A DNA stretch of 64,000 nt, taken from positions 1,612,001 to 1,676,000 of the forward strand of contig NZ_CP115921.1 in NCBI RefSeq assembly GCF_040412085.2, written 5' to 3'. Positions 54,801 through 61,551 of the stretch are shown here, one piece after another. Under the pieces are notes generated by a model. It was not told where the DNA came from. It worked only from the letters and a program-made list of their open reading frames with translations, and did no database searches. Source of the DNA: Vibrio sp. CB1-14. Its GTDB lineage: Bacteria > Pseudomonadota > Gammaproteobacteria > Enterobacterales > Vibrionaceae. The first letter of the stretch is position 1, and every line of letters starts with the position of its first letter. The position numbers and the translations under genes were made by a program.

Positions 54801-55065
54801 TGCCGTTGATCTCCGAGATAATTTGCTCAGCCGGATTGGTGACTAAACTCTCGACTTCTCTAGGTGAGGCACCTGGAAACGGAATATAAACATCAGCAAA
54901 AGTGACATCAATTTGCGGCTCTTCTTCTTTGGGCGTAACAGCAATCGCCATCAAACCGAGCAACAATGCAACTAAAGCCAATAAAGGCGTCATTGCCGAT
55001 GACTGGAATGCGGCCGCGATGCGCCCCGAAATCCCCATCTTATCGTTTTCTGTATCGTGACTCAT
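51877..55065 (-). CDS. RND-family efflux transporter permease subunit
   Basis: The 1062-residue protein has the RND layout: a first membrane helix near residue 30, two large periplasmic loops, and about 12 helices. The EEPQIDVTFADVYIPFPGASPREVESLVTNPAE start (in part), GIEDVPIVNVTL, the FSIGILVDDAIVVVENIHRH motif with the proton-relay Asp pair in helix 4, and the GMIALAGIIVRNSILLVDFI repeat in the second half are all typical. It forms a tripartite pump with the adjacent adaptor; no outer-membrane TolC-like channel is encoded here. The substrate is unknown. It starts eight bases after the adaptor stop. Confidence 0.93.
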   Translation of the reverse strand: MSHDTENDKMGISGRIAAAFQSSAMTPLLALVALLLGLMAIAVTPKEEEPQIDVTFADVYIPFPGASPREVESLVTNPAEQIISEINGIDKIYSFSQPGGAMIVAIFEVGIPRNEAVVKIYNKLYSNNDWMPANMGVGQPIIKPRGIEDVPIVNVTLSPKSDSATLQEITSVAHGLETELKRIPGTRDIYTVGRQPTIVDVRLDPAKMSGYGVTIDSLNQMLPDANSASPMLSLTQDNQSIPLQIGEFLTNVDEVKQLVVGLHDGQPVYLADIAEINLGTDTPTQVVWTSDKSDIKPAVTIAIAKKSGENAVDVAKAVDERIGQLESTLIPDTIQVDVTRDYGQTAADKANTLIGKLAFATGAVVLLVLVTMGVREAVVVGVAVIITLLLTLFASWAWGFTLNRVSLFALIFSIGILVDDAIVVVENIHRHMVKGKQKLAELIPGAVDEVGGPTILATLTVIAALLPMAFVSGLMGPYMSPIPINASMGMLISLIIAFVLTPWLARILLKEGNAHEEAVSSKQSVFFKKVMSPFVVSRVQKRNRMLLGVGVLVAIAVSMWLPVQQLVVMKMLPFDNKSEFQVILDMPEGNSLERTQRVLFELSNALNDVEEVSDYQIYAGTAAPINFNGLVRHYFMRQAPEKGDIQVNLVDKSERDRSSHEIAVAVRPKLVEIAQKFGGKVKVVEVPPGSPVWSPILAEVYGPTQEVREQAALKLREIFRETDDIVDVDLYLPEAHQKWQVVIDRSKASRLGVAYSSIVDSLATAVGGKPVSYLHSEQSKYPIPIQIQAKESAKVRLDQVMNMKINSASGTQYILADLIKVREQAMDNYIVHKNLVPMIMVVGDMTGDLDSPLYGMADISSSLADNGLNAEQYFVDQPSGLKGIEIFWDGEWTITYETFRDMGIAYAVGMILIYLLVVAQFKSYLVPLIIMAPIPLTIIGVMPGHALLGAQFTATSMIGMIALAGIIVRNSILLVDFINHQLRDGMELGEAVIESAIVRAKPIMLTALAAMIGAVFILDDPIFNGLAISLIFGIFVSTVLTLLVIPILYYVALKRGIVTATV

Positions 55066-55073
55066 ACTGCCCC

Positions 55074-56078
55074 CTACTTCTCAGCCAAGAAGCTGACTAC
55101 ATCGGTGACGATCTCATCACCCACTTCTAGACCACTAAGTACTTCAAGTTGACCGTTACGCGATTGACCAACACGCACAGGATTCATTGTGACTTTTTCA
55201 CCTTCCAAACGATAAACAACACTCAACTCGCCACGGCGAATGACGGCTGATTCTGGAATTTCAATCGACGGTCTATCATCATAAGTAAAGGCGACCTTCA
55301 CCCACTCGCCTGGCAGTAAATTTTGTGGCTGCTCAAGAAGCTCAAGACGAAGGCGGAAAGCACGAGATTTTTCATGAGCGTAATTGAACAGTTTCGCCTC
55401 ATAAGGCTCAAGGATCTCTCCATTTAGAGTGGTTATAGAAAACTGACTGGCATCCTCTACCTTTTCGCGATAGCGCTGAGGGATTTCTGTTACCACTCGA
55501 AGCGGAGACAATGAAAAGCCAGTCATCAATTGGCTACCTGGTGCGACGGTTTCACCAAGTTCGACATGACGTTGAGTGACAACACCGGTATACGGAGCGC
55601 GTATGCTGGTGTAGCCCAATGATTCTTTGGCCTGCGCGACAGCCGCTTTCGCTTGCTTGACTTCGGCAACGGAAGAGCGCGCTTCAGCTTCTGCTGCATC
55701 TAAACGCTCGCGCGAAATTGCGCCCTTGGGAAACAGGTCGCGGTAGCGCTTCACTTGAGCCGTTGCTTTGATGTTTTGCGCATTGGCGCTGTTAAGCTGA
55801 GCCAACGCCGCATCCAGTGACGCAGATTGTTGCTCTGCGCTGATTTCCAGTAACACATCGCCTTGATTGACGATGTCATTCACATCAGCATTCACCGCCA
55901 CTATTCTTCCGGATGTTTGTGCCGAGAGCGTACCGCGATTCACGGCTTCTACTGTTGCGTCTAACTCAACAACGGAATCAATGTTGTTTACTTCAATAAT
56001 GGTGGTGTCATAAGCGCTTGCTGTTGCGCTGAATACTGCGCTAGCAATCACTGCCCACTTTAGAAAGCTGACTTTCAT
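55074..56078 (-). CDS. RND efflux periplasmic adaptor (membrane fusion protein)
   Basis: The 334-residue protein has a signal peptide (WAVIASAVFSATASA), no lipobox, and the adaptor layout of two lipoyl half-motifs around a helical hairpin. The first half-motif (GRIVAVNADVNDIVNQGDVLLEIS, in part) precedes the coiled coil (about residues 80-150), and the second contains GYTSIRAPYTGVVTQRHVELGETVAPGSQL (in part). A C-terminal beta-barrel follows. It is the first gene of the pump operon. Three palindromic boxes (56098-56164) lie in its promoter, two of them identical in pattern to one upstream of the persulfide reductase gene. Confidence 0.92.
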   Translation of the reverse strand: MKVSFLKWAVIASAVFSATASAYDTTIIEVNNIDSVVELDATVEAVNRGTLSAQTSGRIVAVNADVNDIVNQGDVLLEISAEQQSASLDAALAQLNSANAQNIKATAQVKRYRDLFPKGAISRERLDAAEAEARSSVAEVKQAKAAVAQAKESLGYTSIRAPYTGVVTQRHVELGETVAPGSQLMTGFSLSPLRVVTEIPQRYREKVEDASQFSITTLNGEILEPYEAKLFNYAHEKSRAFRLRLELLEQPQNLLPGEWVKVAFTYDDRPSIEIPESAVIRRGELSVVYRLEGEKVTMNPVRVGQSRNGQLEVLSGLEVGDEIVTDVVSFLAEK

Positions 56079-56097
56079 ATTTACCTCATTATCATTA

Positions 56098-56113
56098 ATT
56101 AGTTAAATCTAAT
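56098..56113. promoter_or_regulatory. ATTAG-N6-CTAAT box 1, RND operon promoter
   Basis: ATTAGTTAAATCTAAT has perfect ATTAG and CTAAT arms, 20 bases upstream of the adaptor start codon. It is a candidate site for the ArsR-family regulator at 57267-57560. Confidence 0.6.
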
Positions 56114-56125
56114 ATAAACACATTC

Positions 56126-56141
56126 ATTAGCAATGTCTAAT
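56126..56141. promoter_or_regulatory. ATTAG-N6-CTAAT box 2, RND operon promoter
   Basis: ATTAGCAATGTCTAAT has perfect arms and lies 28 bases from box 1. Confidence 0.62.
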
Positions 56142-56148
56142 TCTTTTG

Positions 56149-56164
56149 TTTAGATTTTGCTAAA
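56149..56164. promoter_or_regulatory. variant box 3 (TTTAG-N6-CTAAA), RND operon promoter
   Basis: TTTAGATTTTGCTAAA is a palindrome of the same geometry with one symmetric base change. It lies 23 bases from box 2. Confidence 0.5.
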
Positions 56165-56214
56165 TTAAAGTACTGATGATGACTTCTTATGTGACTGGTT
56201 GAATTATAGGCAAT

Positions 56215-56243
56215 AAAAAAGCCCGGTTTTTCAACCGAGCTTT
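56215..56243 (-). terminator. terminator of the YeeE/YedE gene pair
   Basis: On the minus strand AGCTCGGTT-GAAA-AACCGGGCT, with one mismatch, is followed by a T run, 50 bases past the stop of the second gene. Confidence 0.75.
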
Positions 56244-56292
56244 CAAATTCTAATCTTAATATCAGAAAGTTAACTAGACGCCTAATGAAAGG

Positions 56293-56736
56293 CTATGACT
56301 GTTTGGCCATATTGACTTGCTTGTTCTTACCTAACAATACATCACCAATGAACATTCCTACCAACATGGCAAAAACAAAACCAACAATCCCCAGATTGCC
56401 ATTAGCGATAGAGGAAATGGCGGGGCCAGGACAAATACCTGCTATGCCCCAACCCAACCCAAATAGCGCTGACCCGCTTAGTAGTTGAACATCAAGTTTT
56501 TTGTTCTCAGACAGGCAAAACTGATCAGTACAAACTGGCTCAGCTTTACGACGAATAACAAGCCAATAGCTAGGCGCAAACACCAATAGCGCTCCACCCA
56601 TAACAAAAGCTAGGTCTGGCGACCATTGTCCGAAAATATCTAGAAATGCCATCACATTGGCAGGATCGCTCATGCCAGAAACAATCATACCCGCGCCAAA
56701 CAAAAAACCACTAATCAATGCAATCAATCGAAACAT
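56293..56736 (-). CDS. pmpB: YeeE/YedE-type sulfur transport protein, second half (PmpB/DUF6691-like)
   Basis: ATG 56736, after ATAGGAGATGACC, gives 147 residues. Four membrane segments carry GFLFGAGMIVSGMSDPANVMAFLD and the Cys motif GWGIAGICPGPAIS. A Cys pair lies in PVCTDQFCLS. Together with the preceding gene it forms a split YeeE/YedE (TsuA-like) channel for thiosulfate or a related sulfur compound. The two genes are nine bases apart. The symbol follows the PmpA/PmpB naming and is tentative. Confidence 0.83.
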   Translation of the reverse strand: MFRLIALISGFLFGAGMIVSGMSDPANVMAFLDIFGQWSPDLAFVMGGALLVFAPSYWLVIRRKAEPVCTDQFCLSENKKLDVQLLSGSALFGLGWGIAGICPGPAISSIANGNLGIVGFVFAMLVGMFIGDVLLGKNKQVNMAKQS

Positions 56737-56745
56737 GGTCATCTC

Positions 56746-57162
56746 CTATAATACGTGCAGCATAATGGTAGTGGTTGCCATCGCGACCGCCATGAAAGTC
56801 ATAGTCGCAGCGATTGAACGTTTAGAGAGACGCCCCATACCACAAATACCATGACCACTGGTACAACCGTTACCAAGCTTAGTGCCAATACCGACAAGTA
56901 AGCCTGCCACCAGTACTAGCGGGGTAGAAACCACCATAGCCACTGGTGCTATGTTTAGCGCTTTAGCTGAAACAACGCCACCTAAAATCATTCCAAGTAC
57001 GAACAATATACGCCAGCTTGTATCACCCTTACGGCCTTTATAGATACGACCAACAATACCGCTGATACCCGCAATTTTGCCATTGAACAACAGCAATAAC
57101 GTGGCCGATACGCCTAAAAGCATGCCGCCGAGCAAAGATGCCCAAGGAAATGTAAACTCCAT
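56746..57162 (-). CDS. pmpA: YeeE/YedE-type sulfur transport protein, first half (PmpA-like)
   Basis: The 138-residue protein has four membrane segments. It carries LGVSATLLLLFNGKIAGISGIVG and the conserved Cys motif GNGCTSGHGICGMGRLSKRS, the thiol-bearing signature of YeeE/YedE transporters. It lies downstream of an ArsR gene with the cysteine spacing of a persulfide sensor (105 bases between the ArsR stop and this start) and so is likely induced by sulfide or persulfide. A 10-bp inverted repeat lies in the gap. Confidence 0.85.
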   Translation of the reverse strand: MEFTFPWASLLGGMLLGVSATLLLLFNGKIAGISGIVGRIYKGRKGDTSWRILFVLGMILGGVVSAKALNIAPVAMVVSTPLVLVAGLLVGIGTKLGNGCTSGHGICGMGRLSKRSIAATMTFMAVAMATTTIMLHVL

Positions 57163-57201
57163 ACTTACCTCTTGAATTTCAAACTTAAAATTGATTTAAG
57201 T

Positions 57202-57230
57202 TGCAAAATTCATCCGAAAAATTTTGCAAG
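57202..57230. repeat. 10-bp perfect inverted repeat upstream of the pmpA-like gene
   Basis: TTGCAAAATT (57202-57211) and AATTTTGCAA (57221-57230) flank a 9-base spacer, 40 bases before the gene start. There is no T run, so an operator or RNA hairpin is more likely than a terminator. Confidence 0.5.
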
Positions 57231-57266
57231 TTAAACCAGCTACAGATAGAAAATTAAGTACGAGGC

Positions 57267-57560
57267 TTAGTGGCAGTAAAGATTATGAAGCTGCTGAATC
57301 AGTCCCACCACACGTTCATCTTTAAGCGCATAATAAACGTGTTGCGATTCTTTGCGAGATGTCACCAAATCGGCCTTCTTTAACACCGATAAATGCTGTG
57401 AGAATGCAGATTGGCTTAAATTCGAATTGGCTTGTAGTTGCCCAGCTCCCTGTTCACCTTCAACTAATTGGCACAACACAAACAAGCGATCTGGATGAGC
57501 GAGCGTCTTGAGTACTTCCGCTACGTCCACTGCGCGTTCTTTCATTTGCAGTAAGTCCAC
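57267..57560 (-). CDS. ArsR-family regulator of the persulfide-sensing (BigR/SqrR/YgaV-like) type
   Basis: The 97-residue protein starts with GTG 57560 (site GAGGTAACAAA). The winged helix shows LKTLAHPDRLFVLCQLVEGEQGAG, then SNLSQSAFSQHLSVLKKADLV and the wing SRKESQHVYYAL. Two Cys, Cys30 and Cys96 (LYCH), are 66 residues apart, exactly the spacing of the sensing pair in BigR (42/108), SqrR (41/107) and HlyU (38/104). The metal-binding ELCVCDL motif of ArsR is absent. It is divergent from the persulfide reductase gene and upstream of the YeeE/YedE pair. Confidence 0.88.
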   Translation of the reverse strand: MDLLQMKERAVDVAEVLKTLAHPDRLFVLCQLVEGEQGAGQLQANSNLSQSAFSQHLSVLKKADLVTSRKESQHVYYALKDERVVGLIQQLHNLYCH

Positions 57561-57613
57561 TTTGTTACCTCTGTGTGTTGATATGATGTCGTCATTATCT
57601 ACACACTCATTTA

Positions 57614-57629
57614 TTTAGTCAATGCTTAA
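57614..57629. promoter_or_regulatory. degenerate ATTAG-type box near the arsR start
   Basis: TTTAGTCAATGCTTAA keeps the TTTAG-N6 geometry, but its right arm deviates (CTTAA). It lies in the divergent promoter, 54 bases upstream of the arsR start codon. Confidence 0.3.
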
Positions 57630-57658
57630 TTAGTATTTCTATATTTAGATTAAAATAC

Positions 57659-57674
57659 ATTAGACAAAGCTAAT
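57659..57674. promoter_or_regulatory. ATTAG-N6-CTAAT box in the arsR/reductase promoter
   Basis: ATTAGACAAAGCTAAT has perfect arms identical to those of the two boxes in the RND promoter. It lies 79 bases upstream of the reductase start and 99 bases upstream of the regulator start. Confidence 0.62.
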
Positions 57675-57752
57675 TTTAGTCGTTATAGTGGCTCTCATTC
57701 ACGATTAACATGCATTTTGGATAAGCATCCAAGACAAGTAATGAGGTAAGGT

Positions 57753-59414
57753 ATGACTAAGATCGTAATTGTAGGTGGTGTTGCTGGTGGTGCTTCTGCT
57801 GCTGCTCGTGCGCGACGTTTAAGCGAAGACGCTGAAATTATCATGTTAGAGCGCGGTCCTTTTGTGTCGTTCGCGAACTGTGGTCTTCCTTACCACATTG
57901 GTGGTGATATTAAAGACCGCTCTAAGCTACTTTTGCAAACTCCAGAGAGCTTTCTAGCGCGTTTTAATGTTGATGTGCGCGTGATGAATGAAGTCGTATC
58001 AATCAACCGTGCCGACAAGACTGTCACCATTAAAAACCTAATTGATGCCAGCGAATACAATGAGTCTTATGACTTTTTGCTACTAAGCCCAGGTGCTGCG
58101 CCATTCATTCCAGCGATCGCCGGTATTGATAACCCTCTAACCTACTCGCTGCGCAATATCCCAGATATGGATCGCATCATTCAAACCATCCAAACCAACA
58201 AACCAAAGCACGCAACGGTTGTGGGCGGAGGATTTATCGGTTTAGAAATGATGGAGGCGTTCCACCAGCTTGGTATTGAAACCACTCTTATCGAAATGGC
58301 CGATCAAGTTATGACGCCAGTAGACAAAGAAATGGCGGGTTTTGCACATGCAGAGATCAAACAGCGCGGTATTGACCTCCGTTTGGGCGTTGCTCTGGAG
58401 TCAGTTGAGTTTATTCCGGAAGAAGACAATACTGGCAAGCTTGCGCTTACCCTCAATAATGGCGACACATTGAGTACTGAGCTGCTCATCATGTCGATCG
58501 GCGTTCGCCCAGAAACGAAGCTAGCACAAGAGGCGGGCTTACAGTTAGGTGAACTTGGCGGCATCTACACTGATAGCAGCATGCAAACCAGTGACCCTGC
58601 TATCTTTGCTGTAGGCGATGCTATTGAAGATACAGATTTTGTCACGGGCAAATCAGGGTTTGTTCCACTAGCGGGACCTGCCAACCGTCAAGGCCGCATG
58701 GCTGCGGACAACATGCTTGGCCGTTCTGAAACCTATCAAGGCACTCAAGGTACGTCGATAGTTAAGATCTTCGATCTCGCAGTAGCTTCAGTAGGTAAGA
58801 ACGAGAAGGTACTGAAACGTGAAGGTATCGCTTACGAAAAGGTCTACGTGCACACAGCTAGTCACGCCGGCTACTATCCTGGCGCAGAGATTGTATCTCT
58901 AAAAATGTTGTTTAGCCCTGAAACCGGCAAAATCTTAGGGGCGCAAGCCGCGGGTAAAGACGGTGTAGATAAGCGTATTGACGTACTGGCAGTCGCGCAG
59001 CGCGCAGGCATGACGGTTGAGCAGCTTCAACACCTGGAACTTACCTATGCGCCTCCATACGGAAGTGCTAAAGATGTCATTAACCAGGCTGCGTTTGTGG
59101 CGAATAACATCCTTAAAGGTGATGCAACGCCAATCCATTTCAATGAGATTGATAACCTAACGGAAGATCAGATCCTGTTGGACGTTCGCAACCCAGGCGA
59201 ACTGGAAAACGTTGGGTTTATTGAAGGTGCTATTAACATCCCTGTTGACCAACTACGTGGACGCATGAATGAGCTACCAAAAGACAAAGAGATCGTGATC
59301 TACTGTCAAGTAGGACTTCGTGGCAACGTTGCGTATCGTCAGCTTGTCAACAATGGTTTCAAAGCTCGAAACTTGATTGGTGGCTACCGCACCTACAAGT
59401 TTGCGCAAGCTTAA
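57753..59414 (+). CDS. CoA-disulfide/NADH-dependent persulfide reductase with rhodanese domain
   Basis: The 553-residue protein joins an FAD pyridine-nucleotide-disulfide oxidoreductase (about residues 1-445) to a rhodanese domain (about 465-553). Seen are the FAD motif VIVGGVAGGASAAARARR, the single-Cys active site FANCGLPY (Cys43, the CoADR hallmark), the NADH motif VVGGGFIGLEM, the FAD motif FAVGDAIE, and the rhodanese loop YCQVGLRG (Cys518). Shewanella Npsr and bacillary CoADR-Rhd share this fusion and reduce CoA- and glutathione-persulfides. It is divergent from the ArsR gene. Confidence 0.93.
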   Translation: MTKIVIVGGVAGGASAAARARRLSEDAEIIMLERGPFVSFANCGLPYHIGGDIKDRSKLLLQTPESFLARFNVDVRVMNEVVSINRADKTVTIKNLIDASEYNESYDFLLLSPGAAPFIPAIAGIDNPLTYSLRNIPDMDRIIQTIQTNKPKHATVVGGGFIGLEMMEAFHQLGIETTLIEMADQVMTPVDKEMAGFAHAEIKQRGIDLRLGVALESVEFIPEEDNTGKLALTLNNGDTLSTELLIMSIGVRPETKLAQEAGLQLGELGGIYTDSSMQTSDPAIFAVGDAIEDTDFVTGKSGFVPLAGPANRQGRMAADNMLGRSETYQGTQGTSIVKIFDLAVASVGKNEKVLKREGIAYEKVYVHTASHAGYYPGAEIVSLKMLFSPETGKILGAQAAGKDGVDKRIDVLAVAQRAGMTVEQLQHLELTYAPPYGSAKDVINQAAFVANNILKGDATPIHFNEIDNLTEDQILLDVRNPGELENVGFIEGAINIPVDQLRGRMNELPKDKEIVIYCQVGLRGNVAYRQLVNNGFKARNLIGGYRTYKFAQA

Positions 59415-59444
59415 TCGTCGGTCCAACATTACTTAACTAGACGT

Positions 59445-59473
59445 AAAAAAGGAGCACCTCGGTGCTCCTTTTA
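59445..59473. terminator. terminator between the reductase and cytochrome b562 genes
   Basis: AAAAAAGGAGCACC-TC-GGTGCTCCTTTT lies 30 bases after the reductase stop and 22 bases past the convergent stop. Confidence 0.88.
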
Positions 59474-59495
59474 AGTTTGTGTCAGTCTCACTCAA

Positions 59496-59930
59496 TTAAC
59501 CAAACAGCTTCTTCCAAATACTCGGATTGCGCTTGTCATGATATTCAAGACGGAGACTATCGACTTCGCGCAAAGATTGCTTTGCGGCTTCTAGATTGCC
59601 CTTTTTAAGCTCCGCATCAACATTATCAATTGCTAGCGAAAGCTTTTTGAACCCCTCTAAGTAAAGATCTGCTTTTTCTGGTGGGTAATCGCCTTGTTTA
59701 GAATCTGCAATCAATTGATCAAGTTCAGCAATCGGGGTTTGCATCGCTTCCACAGACTGTGCTTCTGCAGCCTGTTTAAACGCGAGTTTCATCGCTTGCA
59801 TGTTCTTTTTAAGGTCAACACCACCTGATGCCATTGGTGACGTAGAGATAGCAATGCAGAGGGTCATCAGACTGAGAAGTTGAACTGGTTTAGCGAACGT
59901 TTTCGTTTTTATAAGCGCTGTCGTTGTCAT
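59496..59930 (-). CDS. cybC: cytochrome b562-family periplasmic protein
   Basis: ATG 59930 (site AAAGGATATAGA) gives 144 residues with a signal peptide (VQLLSLMTLCIAISTSPMASG). The mature part is a four-helix bundle. The likely axial ligands are the Met in DLKKNMQAMKLAF near the start and the His in LRLEYHDKRNP near the end, as in E. coli cytochrome b562 (Met7, His102). The physiological role of this family is unclear. It stands alone on its strand. Confidence 0.82.
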   Translation of the reverse strand: MTTTALIKTKTFAKPVQLLSLMTLCIAISTSPMASGGVDLKKNMQAMKLAFKQAAEAQSVEAMQTPIAELDQLIADSKQGDYPPEKADLYLEGFKKLSLAIDNVDAELKKGNLEAAKQSLREVDSLRLEYHDKRNPSIWKKLFG

Positions 59931-60056
59931 TCTATATCCTTTTGAGAGCAAAAGACCCCAGCTTCCTGAGGTCTTAGCCATTGTACTCGAAGTTCCTGCA
60001 ACAACGGGACAAAAAATTGCATCAAAACATGTAACGTTTGCGCTACACCGATTTAC

Positions 60057-60800
60057 TTAAAATTCGCTGAACTCAGCGATAGGCTCTCGACCTCTAAGAG
60101 CTAGGAAATCGAGAAATTGGCGCGCAGATGCTGTAATGATTTTCTCAACAGGCATTTCTACTTCAGTGAGCAATTGGCTAGTCAGTTCGAACTCACCAAT
60201 TGTGTCATAAAAATGAGAGTCACTCCCGGTCGTAATATATCCGCCTGCCGATTTCACCGCTCTGGCAATCTCATAACAGCGGTCAACACTCCCGACTCGG
60301 CTATGCCCTTTCAGTGTTGAGTTATTAATTTCAATAGCAACATGATGCTCCGCGGCACACTTTGCAACGGCAGCAAAGTCAAAATCAAAGTTTGGGTTAC
60401 CTAAATGACCTAAGGCATCGATGTTACCGCTTTTAATCACGTTAATGAGCGCTTCGGTGTGTTCTTCTTTGCTAGCCGGTTGAAACACGGGTTCATGAAA
60501 ACTGCCAATAATCCAGTCGAGCGCCTTGTATGATGTCGGATTAACGTCAATCTCACCCTGAGTATTCAGAATGTTGGCTTCAATCCCGCGAATGATAGCG
60601 ACACCAGAAAGAAACCTAGGAATCACTCGTTGGTTTGAGAAAAACCAAAAGTGCGGAGCGCCTGGCATGGACTCTGCGTGATCCGTGGTACATAGAATTT
60701 CCAATCCATTGGCCTTTGCTGCCTGAGCATTCTCGGTAATGGTGCTGTATGCATGACCGCTGGCGTAGGTATGCGTGTGCGTATCAACCACAAACTTCAT
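60057..60800 (-). CDS. ycdX: YcdX-like PHP-domain phosphatase
   Basis: The 247-residue protein has PHP metal-binding motifs [45 protein letters not shown] and [11 protein letters not shown]. These would hold the trinuclear zinc cluster of E. coli YcdX, a cytoplasmic phosphoesterase of uncertain natural substrate linked to swarming. The length matches (245). It appears to be a single gene. Confidence 0.92.
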   Translation of the reverse strand: MKFVVDTHTHTYASGHAYSTITENAQAAKANGLEILCTTDHAESMPGAPHFWFFSNQRVIPRFLSGVAIIRGIEANILNTQGEIDVNPTSYKALDWIIGSFHEPVFQPASKEEHTEALINVIKSGNIDALGHLGNPNFDFDFAAVAKCAAEHHVAIEINNSTLKGHSRVGSVDRCYEIARAVKSAGGYITTGSDSHFYDTIGEFELTSQLLTEVEMPVEKIITASARQFLDFLALRGREPIAEFSEF

Positions 60801-60908
60801 TCTTCTCTCCTCGATAAACCGATACTTTGATTAAGTATCGGTCACTGATATTGCAGTTTTGTTCTAGATCCTTTTAAACTCAACGCTACTATTGACAACA
60901 ATGCGTAA

Positions 60909-61424
60909 CTAGAAGAAATCGATGGAGCCGCGTCCGCTATTAGGATCTTTACTGCCCTTTTGATTCGATTTGCTTGAGTTTGATTTGTTCGACTTATTGG
61001 TTTTTTCTGACGATTGACCAGGCTTGTTGGACTTCGTCTTTTTGTTGTTTTGTTTGTCTTTTTGCGGCTTGTTTTGTTTCGATTGCGCAGCTTTTGGCTC
61101 AGGTTTTCTCTCTACCTTAACCTCTTCTGGCTCGCTAGCTGGCTGGTCACAAACAACAACGTAGTACTCTTGGTTAAATTCAAAGAAGTCACCATCGTAC
61201 ATTTTGCGGCGCTTGCGCGTTTCCAGTTCACCATTTACAGCAACATAACCTTCAGCAATAAAGTGTTTCGCTTCACCGCCACCACCCACTAAATTAGCAA
61301 CTTTAAACAGTTTATATAGCTCAATAGGATGGCTTGAGACTTCGATTCCGATGGCTTCAATTTCGATCTCTTCGCCTTCTTGATCGTCAAATTCTTCGGG
61401 CTCGTTTAGGTATTCTTGATTCAT
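60909..61424 (-). CDS. S4-domain RNA-binding protein with a long low-complexity tail (YbcJ-like core)
   Basis: ATG 61424 gives 171 residues (a frame extension of ten codons exists). An acidic N-terminus precedes an S4 domain (about residues 30-100) with ELYKLFKVANLVGGGGEAKHFIAEGYVAVNGE (in part) and TRKRRKMYDGDFFEF, resembling E. coli YbcJ (70 aa). The last 70 residues are Lys/Ser/Asn/Gln-rich, surely disordered and basic, ending GRGSIDFF. The tail may add non-specific RNA affinity. The gene follows a terminator at 61484-61512. Confidence 0.85.
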   Translation of the reverse strand: MNQEYLNEPEEFDDQEGEEIEIEAIGIEVSSHPIELYKLFKVANLVGGGGEAKHFIAEGYVAVNGELETRKRRKMYDGDFFEFNQEYYVVVCDQPASEPEEVKVERKPEPKAAQSKQNKPQKDKQNNKKTKSNKPGQSSEKTNKSNKSNSSKSNQKGSKDPNSGRGSIDFF

Positions 61425-61483
61425 TGTCTTTATCGCTTGTGGCTTTTTTTGCATTGTACTGCCTTGGCTATCGACAAGCTATT

Positions 61484-61512
61484 AAAAAGCCTCGCAATAG
61501 CGAGGCTTTTTG
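61484..61512 (-). terminator. terminator of the LruC/lipoprotein unit
   Basis: AAAAAGCCTCGC-AATA-GCGAGGCTTTTT lies about 40 bases past the lipoprotein stop on the minus strand. Confidence 0.88.
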
Positions 61513-61551
61513 TCTTTTACCGATACGTTACGTATCTATCTAGTACGCTTT

